Source: CBDHHC01 sp050633205 (GTDB taxonomy: Bacteria; Pseudomonadota; Alphaproteobacteria; Rhizobiales; CBDHHC01). Taken from it: a stretch of 64,000 nt of DNA. Position numbers and translations under genes: made by a program. Positions 9,477 to 18,427 of this stretch are shown here, in pieces; the first letter of the stretch is position 1, and the number at the start of each line of letters is the position of its first letter. The stretch is taken from assembly GCA_050633205.1 (NCBI GenBank), contig JBOEGA010000010.1, positions 38,625-102,624 on the forward strand. Reading direction: 5' to 3'. The notes under the pieces are model-generated. The model was given only the letters and a program-made list of their open reading frames with translations, did no database searches and was not told the DNA's origin.

Positions 9477-10523
9477 TTATTTCTTTTTACCTGGCCATGG
9501 CGTAATAAATTTATCTCCGCCCCGCAATCTGTCTGCCAGATAGCCAACTGATAAAGCATAGGCGAAAGAGTTATTATAGCGGAGAATTGACCTAAAATTG
9601 GGTAAAATCAAGAAGGCAGGTCCTTTTTTTCCTGATGAAAGCTGAAGATAAGCCTTATCAGTTAATCTCGGGAAAGGTTTACCATTCGCTCTCTTAACAC
9701 CAAGCTTTTTCCAGCTGCCCAGAGTTTTTCTTAACTTCTTGCGGTGGCTAACTAATTTGTAATTAAAACCTTTAGGCAGTTTGACCTCGTAGCCCCATGT
9801 CTTTCCATTCTTCCACTTGGAAACTCTTAGATAATTTGCTGTGGATCCCAGCGCATCAGGGATAGAATGCCAGATATCCCGCTTTCCATCTTTATCAAAG
9901 TCAACAGCATAGGCGTTATATGTGGTTGGGATAAACTGGGTATGCCCCATAGCCCCGGCCCAGGAACCCAACATTTTTTCAGGGGTAATATCTCCCCGCT
10001 GGAGTATTTTCAGAGAAGCCAAAAGCTGGCTTCTACCAAAACGGCGCCTTGATCCCCGGTAAGCCAAAGTTGCCAGAGACCGCACAACGCTTTTATCTCC
10101 CTTATGCGAGCCAAAGTTGCTTTCCAGCCCCCATATAGCCAGAACTATATGCCGATCAACGCCATATTTCTTTTCAACTGATCTTAAAAGTTTATCATGT
10201 TCTTTTAGTAACTTAAGCCCCTGATCAATTCGTTCCTGACGAACCCGGCGTTCTATATATTCCTCAATTGTTTTCTTAAACTCAGCCTGATTATTGGCCT
10301 TGTCAAAAACATCCTGATCCGGCCCTTCAATGCCTTTAAATGCAGCTTTGAAGGTTTTGGCTTTGATACCCTTGCGTTTTGCGGTTTTCTCAAAGCGCAC
10401 AAGCCATTTTTTGAACAGATGATCTGTATCCGCATAAGCAGGGGTTATATTTACTGTAAAAGCGGAAGCTCCTGCAAACAGAAAAAGAGCACCACAAATA
10501 GCGATGGAAAGGATATTTTTCAT
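9477..10523 (-). CDS. Lytic murein transglycosylase, MltB type
   Basis: A 348-aa periplasmic lytic transglycosylase that cleaves the MurNAc-GlcNAc bond with 1,6-anhydro product. A signal peptide (KNILSIAICGALFLFAGASA, cleaved after PAYA) precedes an SLT_2 domain. AIWGLESNFGSHKG holds the catalytic Glu, and GAMGHTQFIPTTYNAYAVD is the second signature. The D-x-D-x-D-like loop DFDKDGKRDIW is also typical. No C-terminal peptidoglycan-binding domain is present, unlike the paralogue upstream. The ATG at 10523 is preferred because it begins the signal peptide; a frame starting 16 codons earlier adds charged residues in front of it. Confidence 0.92.
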   Translation of the reverse strand: MKNILSIAICGALFLFAGASAFTVNITPAYADTDHLFKKWLVRFEKTAKRKGIKAKTFKAAFKGIEGPDQDVFDKANNQAEFKKTIEEYIERRVRQERIDQGLKLLKEHDKLLRSVEKKYGVDRHIVLAIWGLESNFGSHKGDKSVVRSLATLAYRGSRRRFGRSQLLASLKILQRGDITPEKMLGSWAGAMGHTQFIPTTYNAYAVDFDKDGKRDIWHSIPDALGSTANYLRVSKWKNGKTWGYEVKLPKGFNYKLVSHRKKLRKTLGSWKKLGVKRANGKPFPRLTDKAYLQLSSGKKGPAFLILPNFRSILRYNNSFAYALSVGYLADRLRGGDKFITPWPGKKK

Positions 10524-10688
10524 AGAATTGCTGCCTATATGCGCTTCAATATGAGAGAGAGAGCGCAACATTTTATTTGTACCAAGACTTGTTAATCCAC
10601 CTAATCAGAAGGCTATATATTGTTATCATTCAATATATTACTGAGCAAACTGACATAAGTCTAAAGCAAGTCTTAGTGAGTTTTTTCT

Positions 10689-11972
10689 TTAACGCACGTT
10701 TTTACTTATTTTTCTATGGTTTTCGTCTAAAAGTGCAAAAAACTTTCTATTCAATGCACAAGTTACAGGCAACTTATTTTTGGACTGAAAATCCCCGATA
10801 ATTGTGCGGGATTTAGGACCGATTATGCCGTCTATTTTTCCAACCTTGTATCCAAGGGCTGACAGCTGTTCCTGAACTGAACGCATATGAGATCTGGCAT
10901 AGACCTTAACTTTTGGCCAACGCCCTGAAAAACCTTTATTTTCAAAGGTTCTATCTGCCAGATGACCAACAAAAATTGCGTACAGGTTTGCCTGATTATA
11001 TGTCTTAATAACCAAAAAATTGTCTGTTACCAGAAATGCGGGGCCTTTGATGCCCCCCGGGATCAGCAGGTAAGCCTTTTGGCCAAGCTCTTCTTTAGTG
11101 AAAGATTTCTTTCCAATACGGGAAACACCAATTTTCATCCATTCGGCAATTGTACGCCCATTATCAAAACCTTCCAGACGGCAATCCAGCTTTTTTGAAA
11201 CGCGAACTTCATAGCCCCATGTTTTATTCTGTTGCCAGCCATTTTTTGACAGATAATTGGCCGTAGAAGCAAGAGCATCAATTTTGTTTTTCCATATATC
11301 CCGCTTGCCGTCACCATCATGATCAACTGCATACAGGCGGAAATCATTCGGCATAAACTGGGTGTACCCCATCGCACCTGCCCATGAACTTTTCATATTG
11401 GCCGGTGTTACGTGCCCCTGTTCAAGAATCTGTAACGCAATCAGAAGTTCATTTCTGAAGTACTCTTTTCGACGTCCCATATAGGCCTGAGTCGTCAGGA
11501 CTTCTATGGCATAATGAGGAAGTTTTGTGCGACCAAACGAAGTTTCCCTGCCCCATATCGACAGTACTATTCCGGCATCGACACCGTATTTTTTCTCGAT
11601 CCTGCCAAGACTGACTTTCCACTTTTTATAAAGCTTCCGGCTTCTTTTTGAGAGAGTATTTAAATAATTTTTGGGAAAGTATTTTCCGGGGCTTGAAAAC
11701 TCTGGCTGCCGCTTTATTTTACTGTTTCTCTTTGGCTTTTTAGGTTTATGAATAGCAAGATCAGGAAGCTTCCACTGAAGTTTAACTCCCTTAAAAGCCA
11801 GATCCAGAGTTTTTTTGGAAATCCCCTTTTTCCCGGCTTCAGCTTTCAGTTCTTTCAACCACCCTTTAAACTCCTTACTCAGCTGAGCCCGACTGACTTT
11901 CGCAGCGTGAGCCATGCAGGACAGGGAGGAAAATGCCAATGATGCTATAAGCAGTAATCTGATGATATTCAT
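10689..11972 (-). CDS. Lytic murein transglycosylase, MltB type, with peptidoglycan-binding domain
   Basis: A 427-aa paralogue of the neighbouring enzyme. Its signal peptide ends near AHAAK. The SLT_2 domain has SIWGRETSFGRTKLP with the catalytic Glu, WAGAMGYTQFMPNDFRLYAVD, and DHDGDGKRDIW. The last ~65 residues (VQEQLSALGYKVGKIDGIIG followed by a FQ repeat) form a PG_binding_1 domain that would anchor it to peptidoglycan. A Lys-rich insertion near residues 70-110 is unusual. Tandem MltB paralogues with and without the binding domain suggest specialised wall-remodelling roles. Confidence 0.93.
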   Translation of the reverse strand: MNIIRLLLIASLAFSSLSCMAHAAKVSRAQLSKEFKGWLKELKAEAGKKGISKKTLDLAFKGVKLQWKLPDLAIHKPKKPKRNSKIKRQPEFSSPGKYFPKNYLNTLSKRSRKLYKKWKVSLGRIEKKYGVDAGIVLSIWGRETSFGRTKLPHYAIEVLTTQAYMGRRKEYFRNELLIALQILEQGHVTPANMKSSWAGAMGYTQFMPNDFRLYAVDHDGDGKRDIWKNKIDALASTANYLSKNGWQQNKTWGYEVRVSKKLDCRLEGFDNGRTIAEWMKIGVSRIGKKSFTKEELGQKAYLLIPGGIKGPAFLVTDNFLVIKTYNQANLYAIFVGHLADRTFENKGFSGRWPKVKVYARSHMRSVQEQLSALGYKVGKIDGIIGPKSRTIIGDFQSKNKLPVTCALNRKFFALLDENHRKISKNVR

Positions 11973-12149
11973 ATGAAAAATATAGATTTCTGTGTTTTGT
12001 TAAAGCAGTTCTATAGCAGACTCCCAAAACGTTGTCATTAAATCGCATACCAAATAAATTTGTTGTCAAGAGGAAACAGGGCTTGCTTTAAATCCCTCAA
12101 TGGTTTAGCCCGAAATTCTTATAATTCAGATATTAAGAGGCAGGTTTAT

Positions 12150-13115
12150 ATGGGAAATTTTCTGGCATCAGCTCAACGTACTCTGCAATTGGAGACAGAA
12201 GGCCTAAAAAACCTTTCCAACTCACTTGAGAATGAACTGGCCGAAGATTTCAGTAAAGCGGCAGAGATCATACGCTCTGCTTCAGGCCGAGTAATTATTA
12301 CCGGTATGGGAAAAAGCGGTCATGTTGCGCAGAAAGTTGCTGCAACGATGGCGTCTACCGGAACACCTGCCTATTTTGTTCATCCAAGCGAAGCCAGTCA
12401 TGGTGATCTGGGTATGATTACCAAAAAAGACGTGGTTTTAGCTTTTTCCTGGTCCGGTGAGACAGTGGAGCTGATGAGCCTAATAGAATATTCAAGGCGT
12501 TTTGCTGTTCCTCTAATATCTGTTACTTCAAACAGGGAAAGTACTCTTGCCAAATCTTCCGAGGTTGCTCTTGTTCTACCGGACTCTCAGGAGGCCTGCC
12601 CTCATGGACTTGCTCCAACAACATCAACAACCATGCAGATTGCACTTGGTGATGCACTCGCAATAGCACTTCTTGAAAGCCGGGGCTTTACAGCTACAGA
12701 TTTCAAAGTTTTCCACCCAGGTGGAACTCTTGGTGCCAGCCTTAAATTTGTTGGCGATGTTATGCATAAAAAGGACAAATTACCTCTGATTGGTCTGGAT
12801 ACTGTCATGAGTGAAGCTCTTGTCGTTATGACTGAGAAGAGCTTTGGCTGCCTTGGTGTTGTTGATGCCTCCGGCCAGCTTGCTGGAATTATTACTGATG
12901 GTGATCTGCGCCGGAAAATGGGCCCCAGTCTGCTAGAGTCCAGGGCGGAGAATGTTATGACCAAATCGCCAAAAACGGTAAAACCGGATACTCTGGCCAG
13001 TGCAGCTCTTGAGCAAATCAACAGCTCAAATATTACATCTCTGTTTGTGGTAGAAGAAAATCTCCCGGTAGGTATCGTACATGTACACGATTTATTACGT
13101 ATTGGCGTGGCATAG
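12150..13115 (+). CDS. kdsD: D-arabinose-5-phosphate isomerase (SIS + two CBS domains)
   Basis: A 321-aa cytoplasmic isomerase that converts ribulose-5-phosphate to arabinose-5-phosphate, the first committed step to Kdo for LPS. The SIS domain (residues ~35-180) shows VIITGMGKSGHVAQKVAATM and FVHPSEASHGDLGMI. Two CBS domains follow, each opening with a VMHKK- or VMTKSP-type segment. ATG 12150 is chosen because AAGAGGCAGG lies just upstream; the frame extends 30 codons further without conserved sequence. kdsB lies 2.5 kb downstream on the same strand, separated by stator genes and one gene on the other strand. Confidence 0.92.
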   Translation: MGNFLASAQRTLQLETEGLKNLSNSLENELAEDFSKAAEIIRSASGRVIITGMGKSGHVAQKVAATMASTGTPAYFVHPSEASHGDLGMITKKDVVLAFSWSGETVELMSLIEYSRRFAVPLISVTSNRESTLAKSSEVALVLPDSQEACPHGLAPTTSTTMQIALGDALAIALLESRGFTATDFKVFHPGGTLGASLKFVGDVMHKKDKLPLIGLDTVMSEALVVMTEKSFGCLGVVDASGQLAGIITDGDLRRKMGPSLLESRAENVMTKSPKTVKPDTLASAALEQINSSNITSLFVVEENLPVGIVHVHDLLRIGVA

Positions 13116-13129
13116 TACACGGCACTTAT

Positions 13130-13145
13130 CTGTCACTTTCGACAG
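13130..13145 (+). terminator. Weak hairpin after kdsD
   Basis: CTGTC-(6 nt)-GACAG, followed by a T/A-rich stretch. A possible weak terminator; the stem is short. Confidence 0.25.
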
Positions 13146-13276
13146 TTAATAACTTCTTACTACTTTAAGTAAAATACGCTGAGTGAAGTTCAGCGAATAT
13201 TTTCCGCTCCCATATATAATACTCCCAAAGAAGAGAACTATAGTTCCATAAAAATTAAACTGGTTTGGGGTGTAAT

Positions 13277-14065
13277 ATGGATATCGCGACTATTGCCGGA
13301 ATGATAGCCGGCATGATCATCGTTGTCGTTGCCATTCTTATTGGTGGGGATTTCGGCAGTTTTGTTAATATTCCGTCAATTCTTATCGTGGTTGGCGGCG
13401 GCCTCGCGGCCACTGTTATCAGATTCCCCCTACCCAAGATTTTTTCAGCTTTTGCCTGCGGCAGCAGTGTTGCCTTTACCCACAGGTCCATCAGTCATAA
13501 AGAAGTGATTGATGAGGTTACACGCCTTTCCTATGTGGTTCGTAAAGATGGCCCTCTAGGGCTTGAAAACACTGAAATAAAAGAAGAAATGCTCCGAAAA
13601 GGCGCGCAGATGATAGCGGATGGTTATGAACCAGATCTTATCCGCACCATGCTGGAACGTGAACGGGATCTATTACTGGAACGTATTGATGAAGGTGCCA
13701 GAATTTATAAGGCACTGGGAGATGCGGCACCAGCATTTGGTATGATCGGAACCCTGGTTGGTCTGGTACAGATGCTTTCAACCATGGATGACCCTGCATC
13801 AATTGGACCGTCGATGGCGGTAGCACTTTTAACAACACTCTATGGAGCGGTCATTTCCAACCTTATTTGTCTGCCTATTTCAGATAAGCTGAATAACAAG
13901 GCTGTTTATCAGGAGATTAACCTGAATCTTGCTCTGGATGGAATTATTCATCTCAGAGAGAACAAAAGTCCCCAGATCATTCGTGAGTCTCTGATCGCCT
14001 ATCTGCCAGACAAAGAGCGTGCTGCTGTTCTGGCGGAAGATGCTGCTTCGGCAGGGGCAGCGTAG
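13277..14065 (+). CDS. motA: Flagellar motor stator protein MotA/PomA
   Basis: A 262-aa inner-membrane stator subunit with four hydrophobic helices: two at the N-terminus (TIAGMIAGMIIVVVAIL and the SILIVVGGGLAATVI region) and two in the second half (APAFGMIGTLVGLVQML, then MAVALLTTLYGAVISNLIC). Sequence character is closer to sodium-type PomA than to E. coli MotA. The ATG at 13277 is preferred over an in-frame TTG 12 bp upstream because it gives the typical MDIATIAG start. motB starts 12 bp after its stop codon. Ion specificity cannot be decided from sequence alone. Confidence 0.9.
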   Translation: MDIATIAGMIAGMIIVVVAILIGGDFGSFVNIPSILIVVGGGLAATVIRFPLPKIFSAFACGSSVAFTHRSISHKEVIDEVTRLSYVVRKDGPLGLENTEIKEEMLRKGAQMIADGYEPDLIRTMLERERDLLLERIDEGARIYKALGDAAPAFGMIGTLVGLVQMLSTMDDPASIGPSMAVALLTTLYGAVISNLICLPISDKLNNKAVYQEINLNLALDGIIHLRENKSPQIIRESLIAYLPDKERAAVLAEDAASAGAA

Positions 14066-14077
14066 GGGATATAGACC

Positions 14078-14923
14078 ATGGCAAAAAAACCTGATGCAGG
14101 CTTACCCGAATGGCTGGTAACTTTCGCCGACCTGATGTCTCTTCTGGTGTGTTTCTTCGTTCTGATTATTTCGTTTTCTATTCAGGATAAGGAAAAACTG
14201 CAAGTGGTTGCCGGTTCGATGCGTGATGCTTTTGGTATTAAATATGAAGCCAGAAAAGCAGGCATGATTGAGATTGAGGGTGCCCCGGTACGTGAGTTCG
14301 TGAAGAGTGTTGCTCCTATTCCCCGTGAACAGGATACTGACTATGCGGAACAGCGACATGACCAGAAAACAAAGCAGGGGCCGGAAGCCAATACGCATGA
14401 TATTGAGAAAACCAATATCGAGCGCCCACGACAGTTTGCGTTAGCGGCAGCTTCTCTTCGCCAGGCCTGGAAAGCATTGCCTGAAATAACGGAAAGGTCT
14501 GATAGTCTTCTCGTGGAAACCACTCCGGAGGGGTTACATATTCAACTGGTGGACCAGGAAGGACGTTCCATGTTCCCAGAAACCTCATCCGAACCTTATG
14601 AACGGACGCGCAAACTTCTGGCCAAGATGGCACCTGTAATCAGGAAGATGCCAAACCGTATTGCAATCACCGGGCATACAGATGCAAACCGTCAATATTC
14701 GAGACCAGATTATACCTTATGGGATTTATCGGCTGACCGGGCAAAGGCTGCACGTCGAATATTGTCAGAAAATGGTATTCCACATAACAGGTTTCACTCT
14801 ATTTCCGGAAAAGCAGATTCTGACCCGCTTTTCCCGGAGGATCCGTTTCTTGCTGCAAACAGGCGGATCTCTATCCTGATTATGTCTGAAGCTCCACCCT
14901 ACCCTGTTGAACACAGGCCATAG
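14078..14923 (+). CDS. motB: Flagellar motor stator protein MotB/PomB (OmpA domain)
   Basis: A 281-aa stator partner of MotA. The single transmembrane helix WLVTFADLMSLLVCFFVLII contains the essential ion-binding Asp. A plug/linker follows, then the C-terminal OmpA-like peptidoglycan-binding domain with ITGHTDANRQ, LSADRAKAARRIL and NRRISILIM. It attaches the stator to the wall so that ion flow drives the flagellum. The gene follows motA directly, and its last 25 bp overlap the 3' end of the convergent P-loop gene. Confidence 0.92.
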   Translation: MAKKPDAGLPEWLVTFADLMSLLVCFFVLIISFSIQDKEKLQVVAGSMRDAFGIKYEARKAGMIEIEGAPVREFVKSVAPIPREQDTDYAEQRHDQKTKQGPEANTHDIEKTNIERPRQFALAAASLRQAWKALPEITERSDSLLVETTPEGLHIQLVDQEGRSMFPETSSEPYERTRKLLAKMAPVIRKMPNRIAITGHTDANRQYSRPDYTLWDLSADRAKAARRILSENGIPHNRFHSISGKADSDPLFPEDPFLAANRRISILIMSEAPPYPVEHRP

Positions 14924-15558
14924 TTTTGCTGCAGACTAACCTCTGCCTGCTCCGGTGTTATAGGCAGGTAAGGTTTTGCTATATCGGAATTATCCCAAAT
15001 CTGCATGTTGTCCGCCATTGATCTAATAGATGCGATATTTGTGGCCAGAAATAACGCCCGTTTTGATATTTCCTGTTCTGGTACATATCTGCTGCGTTTT
15101 TTACTTCTCCGGATCGCAACTGATAAATCACAATAAATAATCTGCATTCTTACTGAGTATCCCTGAGCTCTGCAAACACGGACCATATCCAGTATTTCTG
15201 AACGACAAAGCCCCATATCCATGACAATGTTCATGCGGTGCTCTACTGCTTTAGGGAACAGTAATTCATCCGCAAGCTTTCGAGCAGGCAATTCCCAGTA
15301 TGACCTTGCATTTTCTGCTCCAAAGTTATTGAAGTCATTCTGATATTCCAGAAGCTCCTCCATTACCCGATCCGGGTCATGATAGTAATAATCCTGCGGA
15401 AGAGTTCCCTGCTTTTCCTGCAATGACAGAAAGGTTGTCTTACCTGAAGCCGGAATGCCTGCCATTGTGTAAAGCACCGGGCGTGCTGAAGCGATCGGCG
15501 TTGGGCCAATAAATTTATTGAGAATTCTAAGTTGTTGCTGCTCGTCTATAAATTTCAT
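14899..15558 (-). CDS. Zeta-toxin-like P-loop kinase domain protein
   Basis: A 219-aa single-domain P-loop protein. Walker A is GIPASGKTTF near residue 34, the arrangement seen in zeta toxins and related kinases that act on UDP-GlcNAc or small molecules. The following HDPDRVMEELL could supply the catalytic base. A later arginine-rich lid (RRSKKRSRY) fits nucleotide phosphotransfer. No epsilon-type antitoxin ORF is visible beside it, so a chromosomal kinase role is at least as likely as a toxin. It is convergent with motB (25-bp overlap) and divergent from kdsB. Confidence 0.68.
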   Translation of the reverse strand: MKFIDEQQQLRILNKFIGPTPIASARPVLYTMAGIPASGKTTFLSLQEKQGTLPQDYYYHDPDRVMEELLEYQNDFNNFGAENARSYWELPARKLADELLFPKAVEHRMNIVMDMGLCRSEILDMVRVCRAQGYSVRMQIIYCDLSVAIRRSKKRSRYVPEQEISKRALFLATNIASIRSMADNMQIWDNSDIAKPYLPITPEQAEVSLQQNYGLCSTG

Positions 15559-15590
15559 TATTCATTGATTAGCAAAAAATTGGTTTCCAA

Positions 15591-15635
15591 CCCACTCCCA
15601 TGTGGGCTAAAAAGCCCGTAAGATACGGGACCACA
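15591..15635. other. Chain of overlapping hairpins upstream of kdsB
   Basis: Three short stems follow one another and share bases: CCCAC/GTGGG, GGGCT/AGCCC and CCCGT/ACGGG. TGTGG/CCACA can also close the last two from outside. The stems are mutually exclusive in part, as in RNA switches, but each is only 5 bp. Confidence 0.35.
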
Positions 15636-15651
15636 ATATAAGTTGATATAA

Positions 15652-15657
15652 TATAAT
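15652..15657 (+). promoter_or_regulatory. TATAAT directly before the kdsB start codon
   Basis: A perfect TATAAT (15652-15657) abuts the ATG at 15658, and another AT-rich box lies at 15645-15652. No Shine-Dalgarno is seen. The upstream box would place transcription start at or near the ATG, which suggests a leaderless message. Confidence 0.35.
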
Positions 15658-16476
15658 ATGCAAACTCTGATCATTATTCCTGCGCGTTACGGCTCTACGC
15701 GTTTTCCAGGAAAACCACTTTTTAATATTAAGGGGAAGACACTGCTGCAGCGTGTTATTCGAATTGCAGAGCAGGCTTCTGAAGGAAATAATGCCCGTTT
15801 CCTTGTTGCTACTGATCATGAGGATATTCTCAAGCATTGTAACGATCTCGGCGCTCCTGCTGTTATGACTGATACCGACCTTGCTTCAGGGACTGACAGG
15901 GCACTGGCTGCTATTGAAGCAGATGGCTCGCAACCTGATTTTGTAATCAATCTGCAGGGTGATGCACCTTTTACGCCTGCGGCTCATGTTTCGAAATTAA
16001 TAGAGAGTGCCAAAACACTTGAGGGAGATGTTTTTACTCCTGTTATCAAACTGGACTGGGAAGCTCTTGATATGCTTAGAGAGCGCAAGAAGACAACGCC
16101 ATTCAGCGGTACTACCTGTGTGAGAACTCCAGACGGCAAGGCATTCTGGTTTTCAAAGAATATTCTGCCAGCAATCCGCAAGGAAGATGATTTAAGAGCA
16201 ACAAGTACGCTGTCGCCAGTTTTCAGGCATATCGGGCTTTATGGATACAGAATGGAAGCCTTAAGAAAATTTGCTGAGCTTCCTCCGGGGTTTTATGAAA
16301 TTATGGAAGGGCTTGAACAGCTCAGATTTCTTGAAAATGGCATGTCTATTCAAGCAGTTGAAGTTGATACTCCGGCAATATCAATGTCTGGTGTTGATAC
16401 CCGTGAAGATGCTGAGCTAGCCATTCAGCTTATCGAGAAAACTGGCGACCCTTATGACGACGGGAGCCTGCAATGA
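15658..16476 (+). CDS. kdsB: 3-deoxy-manno-octulosonate cytidylyltransferase (CMP-Kdo synthetase)
   Basis: A 272-aa cytoplasmic enzyme that activates Kdo with CTP for transfer to lipid A. The N-terminus IIPARYGSTRFPGKPLFNIK is the family hallmark, followed by LVATDHEDI, the VINLQGDAPFTP loop and the C-terminal VDTREDAELA. Together with kdsD this supports a Kdo-containing LPS. The ATG has no recognisable Shine-Dalgarno and sits directly after a TATAAT. Its stop overlaps the start of the next gene by 4 bp, so the two are translationally coupled. Confidence 0.94.
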   Translation: MQTLIIIPARYGSTRFPGKPLFNIKGKTLLQRVIRIAEQASEGNNARFLVATDHEDILKHCNDLGAPAVMTDTDLASGTDRALAAIEADGSQPDFVINLQGDAPFTPAAHVSKLIESAKTLEGDVFTPVIKLDWEALDMLRERKKTTPFSGTTCVRTPDGKAFWFSKNILPAIRKEDDLRATSTLSPVFRHIGLYGYRMEALRKFAELPPGFYEIMEGLEQLRFLENGMSIQAVEVDTPAISMSGVDTREDAELAIQLIEKTGDPYDDGSLQ

Positions 16477-17081
16477 CCAGAATTATTATTGCAAGACATG
16501 GTAATACTTTTGATGCGGGAGAGGTGGTTACGCGTGTTGGAGCCAGAACGGATATACCACTGTCAAATTCGGGGAAGGTTCAGGCAATAGCTCTTGGACA
16601 ATATTTCAAAGAGCAAAGCTCTCCGTTTGATATTGCTTTTTGCTCAACTTTACGGAGGACTAAAGAGACAGCCGATATTATATTGTCTGAGCGGCAATCA
16701 GAAATCACACCGTCTGTCCTGACATTCCTCACTGAAATCGATTATGGACCTGATGAGAACCTACCGGAAGACATTGTTCTTCAGAGAATTGGTCAAGACG
16801 CTATTGATAAGTGGGAAAAACTGGGTACTCCGCCACAGGGCTGGCTGGTTGAACCGGACAGGCTTATGCAGGAATGGCGTGATTTCTTTTCACTTATGCA
16901 TGCAGAAAATAACGGAAAAAATATTCTTGTTGTAACAAGCAACGGAATTGCCCGTTTTGCTCTGCAGGCAATTGATTCTGCAGCATCACACAGTCTTAAG
17001 CTTAAAACCGGAGCATTTGGAGAAATTACCATTGATAATGGCGGAAAAGCCCGCATTATGGAATGGAATATTCGTCCCTGA
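16473..17081 (+). CDS. Histidine phosphatase family protein (phosphoglycerate-mutase-like)
   Basis: A 202-aa branch-1 histidine phosphatase. IIIARHGNTFDAG carries the phosphorylated His. TLRRTKETADIIL is the second signature, and ITPSVLTFLTEIDYG supplies the acid. LVVTSNGIARF replaces the usual VsHg motif, so the second His is not obvious and activity may be altered. It overlaps kdsB by 4 bp, which hints at a role in Kdo or sugar-phosphate metabolism. That link is inference only, since the known Kdo-8-P phosphatase KdsC is a HAD protein. Confidence 0.8.
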   Translation: MTRIIIARHGNTFDAGEVVTRVGARTDIPLSNSGKVQAIALGQYFKEQSSPFDIAFCSTLRRTKETADIILSERQSEITPSVLTFLTEIDYGPDENLPEDIVLQRIGQDAIDKWEKLGTPPQGWLVEPDRLMQEWRDFFSLMHAENNGKNILVVTSNGIARFALQAIDSAASHSLKLKTGAFGEITIDNGGKARIMEWNIRP

Positions 17082-17193
17082 AATGTCACCAAACACAAGG
17101 GTGCCACATTACTTTTATAGGGATGAATGATATCAATTTTCTATAGAAACTATAGAAATAAAAACAGAACCAATAACTTTTGTCGGTCATATT

Positions 17194-18402
17194 ATGAACA
17201 AACCCAGTAAGTTACAAGCAGCGCCCAAGCATCCTGGAATTATTGCTTTACTCATTTTTTCTGTTCTAGCCACTTTGGCTATTATGGTGCTTTCAGAATA
17301 TAAATATCTTCCTGAAGCGCCGGATAAAATTACGTATGACTGGCGTACAGCTTTTTTTTCAGATGCTGTTAAAAAGCAGCGTAAAGATATTGCAGTAATT
17401 CTGGTTACTGATGATTCTATTGCCCAATACTGGTCCAGGTCTCCCATTGACCGCGCTATGCTGGCTGAACTCGTTAAGGCAGTTGATGCTGCCGAACCTG
17501 CCGCCATAGGTCTGGATTTTATATTTGACCGCCCTGCCGAACCTCATAAGCAGGAAGCGATGCTAAATGCGATGAAGAATGCCAAAGCACCCATTATCAT
17601 TGGTGCACTTGAAAGACCTGAAGGTGACCGACGCATTAAGGGAATGCGTGAGAAGAACTTTGACTGGCAGGATAATTTTATTAAAGAAACTGGCAAGCAG
17701 GCTGGTCACATTCGCTTCAAGAACGAGCAAAAACGCTTTTCTGTTGATGATCAGGTTATCAGATTTCTCGGAGCAAAATCTAACGGGCAATCTTCCTACC
17801 CAAGCTTTGCTGAGTTACTTGCGAAAGTTAAAAACCCCAATGCCAAGTCCGAATCTCCATATATTGCCTGGCTTATGGAGCTGGAAAAAGGTGGACAGAC
17901 AGTGTTTCCAAGGATCTATGTTTCCGAGCACAAGCCTGTCGATGGGACCGGGAATGGAGATACATTGCTGCCTGAGCATATAAAAGGATTACTGAAAGAC
18001 AAAATAGTTCTGATTGGGGCAGATCTTGTTAATCTGGATCAGCACCTGACACCTTTTTCTGTTTTAAGAAAAGAGAAAATCCCTGGCGTTCTTATTCATG
18101 CGCAAATTGTTGCCCAGCTTATAGACGGCCGTGAGGTATTCGAACTGAATAAAATATTCGAAATTATTGCTGTGCTACTTATCGTAGTATTTGGTTTTTA
18201 CCTAGCATTCCGCTTTAATCTCAAAAGATATGACTTTATTATGGGCGCTGTTGGTATTACAGTCCTCATAGCTTTGGGAGTTGTGACTTTTCATTTGGGT
18301 AAAACGATTATCCCTTCAACAACTTTTTCCCTTGCATGGATTCTGGGAGTCTGGGGCGGGCACCTGTACCGTTCATACTATAAAACCCCGGAAAGAAGCT
18401 AA
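17194..18402 (+). CDS. CHASE2-domain membrane protein without output domain
   Basis: A 402-aa protein. One N-terminal transmembrane helix (residues ~17-38) is followed by a CHASE2 extracytoplasmic sensor domain (ITYDWRTAFF, VTDDSIAQY, AIGLDFIFDRP, LIGADLVNLDQH). Three C-terminal helices occupy residues ~320-395. CHASE2 is normally fused to kinase, cyclase or GGDEF outputs, and none is present here. The protein ends shortly after the last helix. The next gene, 25 bp downstream, encodes a small exported protein and is probably co-transcribed. It may sense a periplasmic signal and relay it through a separate protein. Confidence 0.82.
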   Translation: MNKPSKLQAAPKHPGIIALLIFSVLATLAIMVLSEYKYLPEAPDKITYDWRTAFFSDAVKKQRKDIAVILVTDDSIAQYWSRSPIDRAMLAELVKAVDAAEPAAIGLDFIFDRPAEPHKQEAMLNAMKNAKAPIIIGALERPEGDRRIKGMREKNFDWQDNFIKETGKQAGHIRFKNEQKRFSVDDQVIRFLGAKSNGQSSYPSFAELLAKVKNPNAKSESPYIAWLMELEKGGQTVFPRIYVSEHKPVDGTGNGDTLLPEHIKGLLKDKIVLIGADLVNLDQHLTPFSVLRKEKIPGVLIHAQIVAQLIDGREVFELNKIFEIIAVLLIVVFGFYLAFRFNLKRYDFIMGAVGITVLIALGVVTFHLGKTIIPSTTFSLAWILGVWGGHLYRSYYKTPERS

Positions 18403-18427
18403 ATGATCTGTTTTGAAGGAAAATATT

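Noticed and set aside
10577..10801. 74-codon ORF between the two transglycosylase genes
   Set aside because: Overlaps the 3' end of the second transglycosylase, lacks a ribosome site and has a hydrophobic composition typical of AT-rich non-coding DNA.
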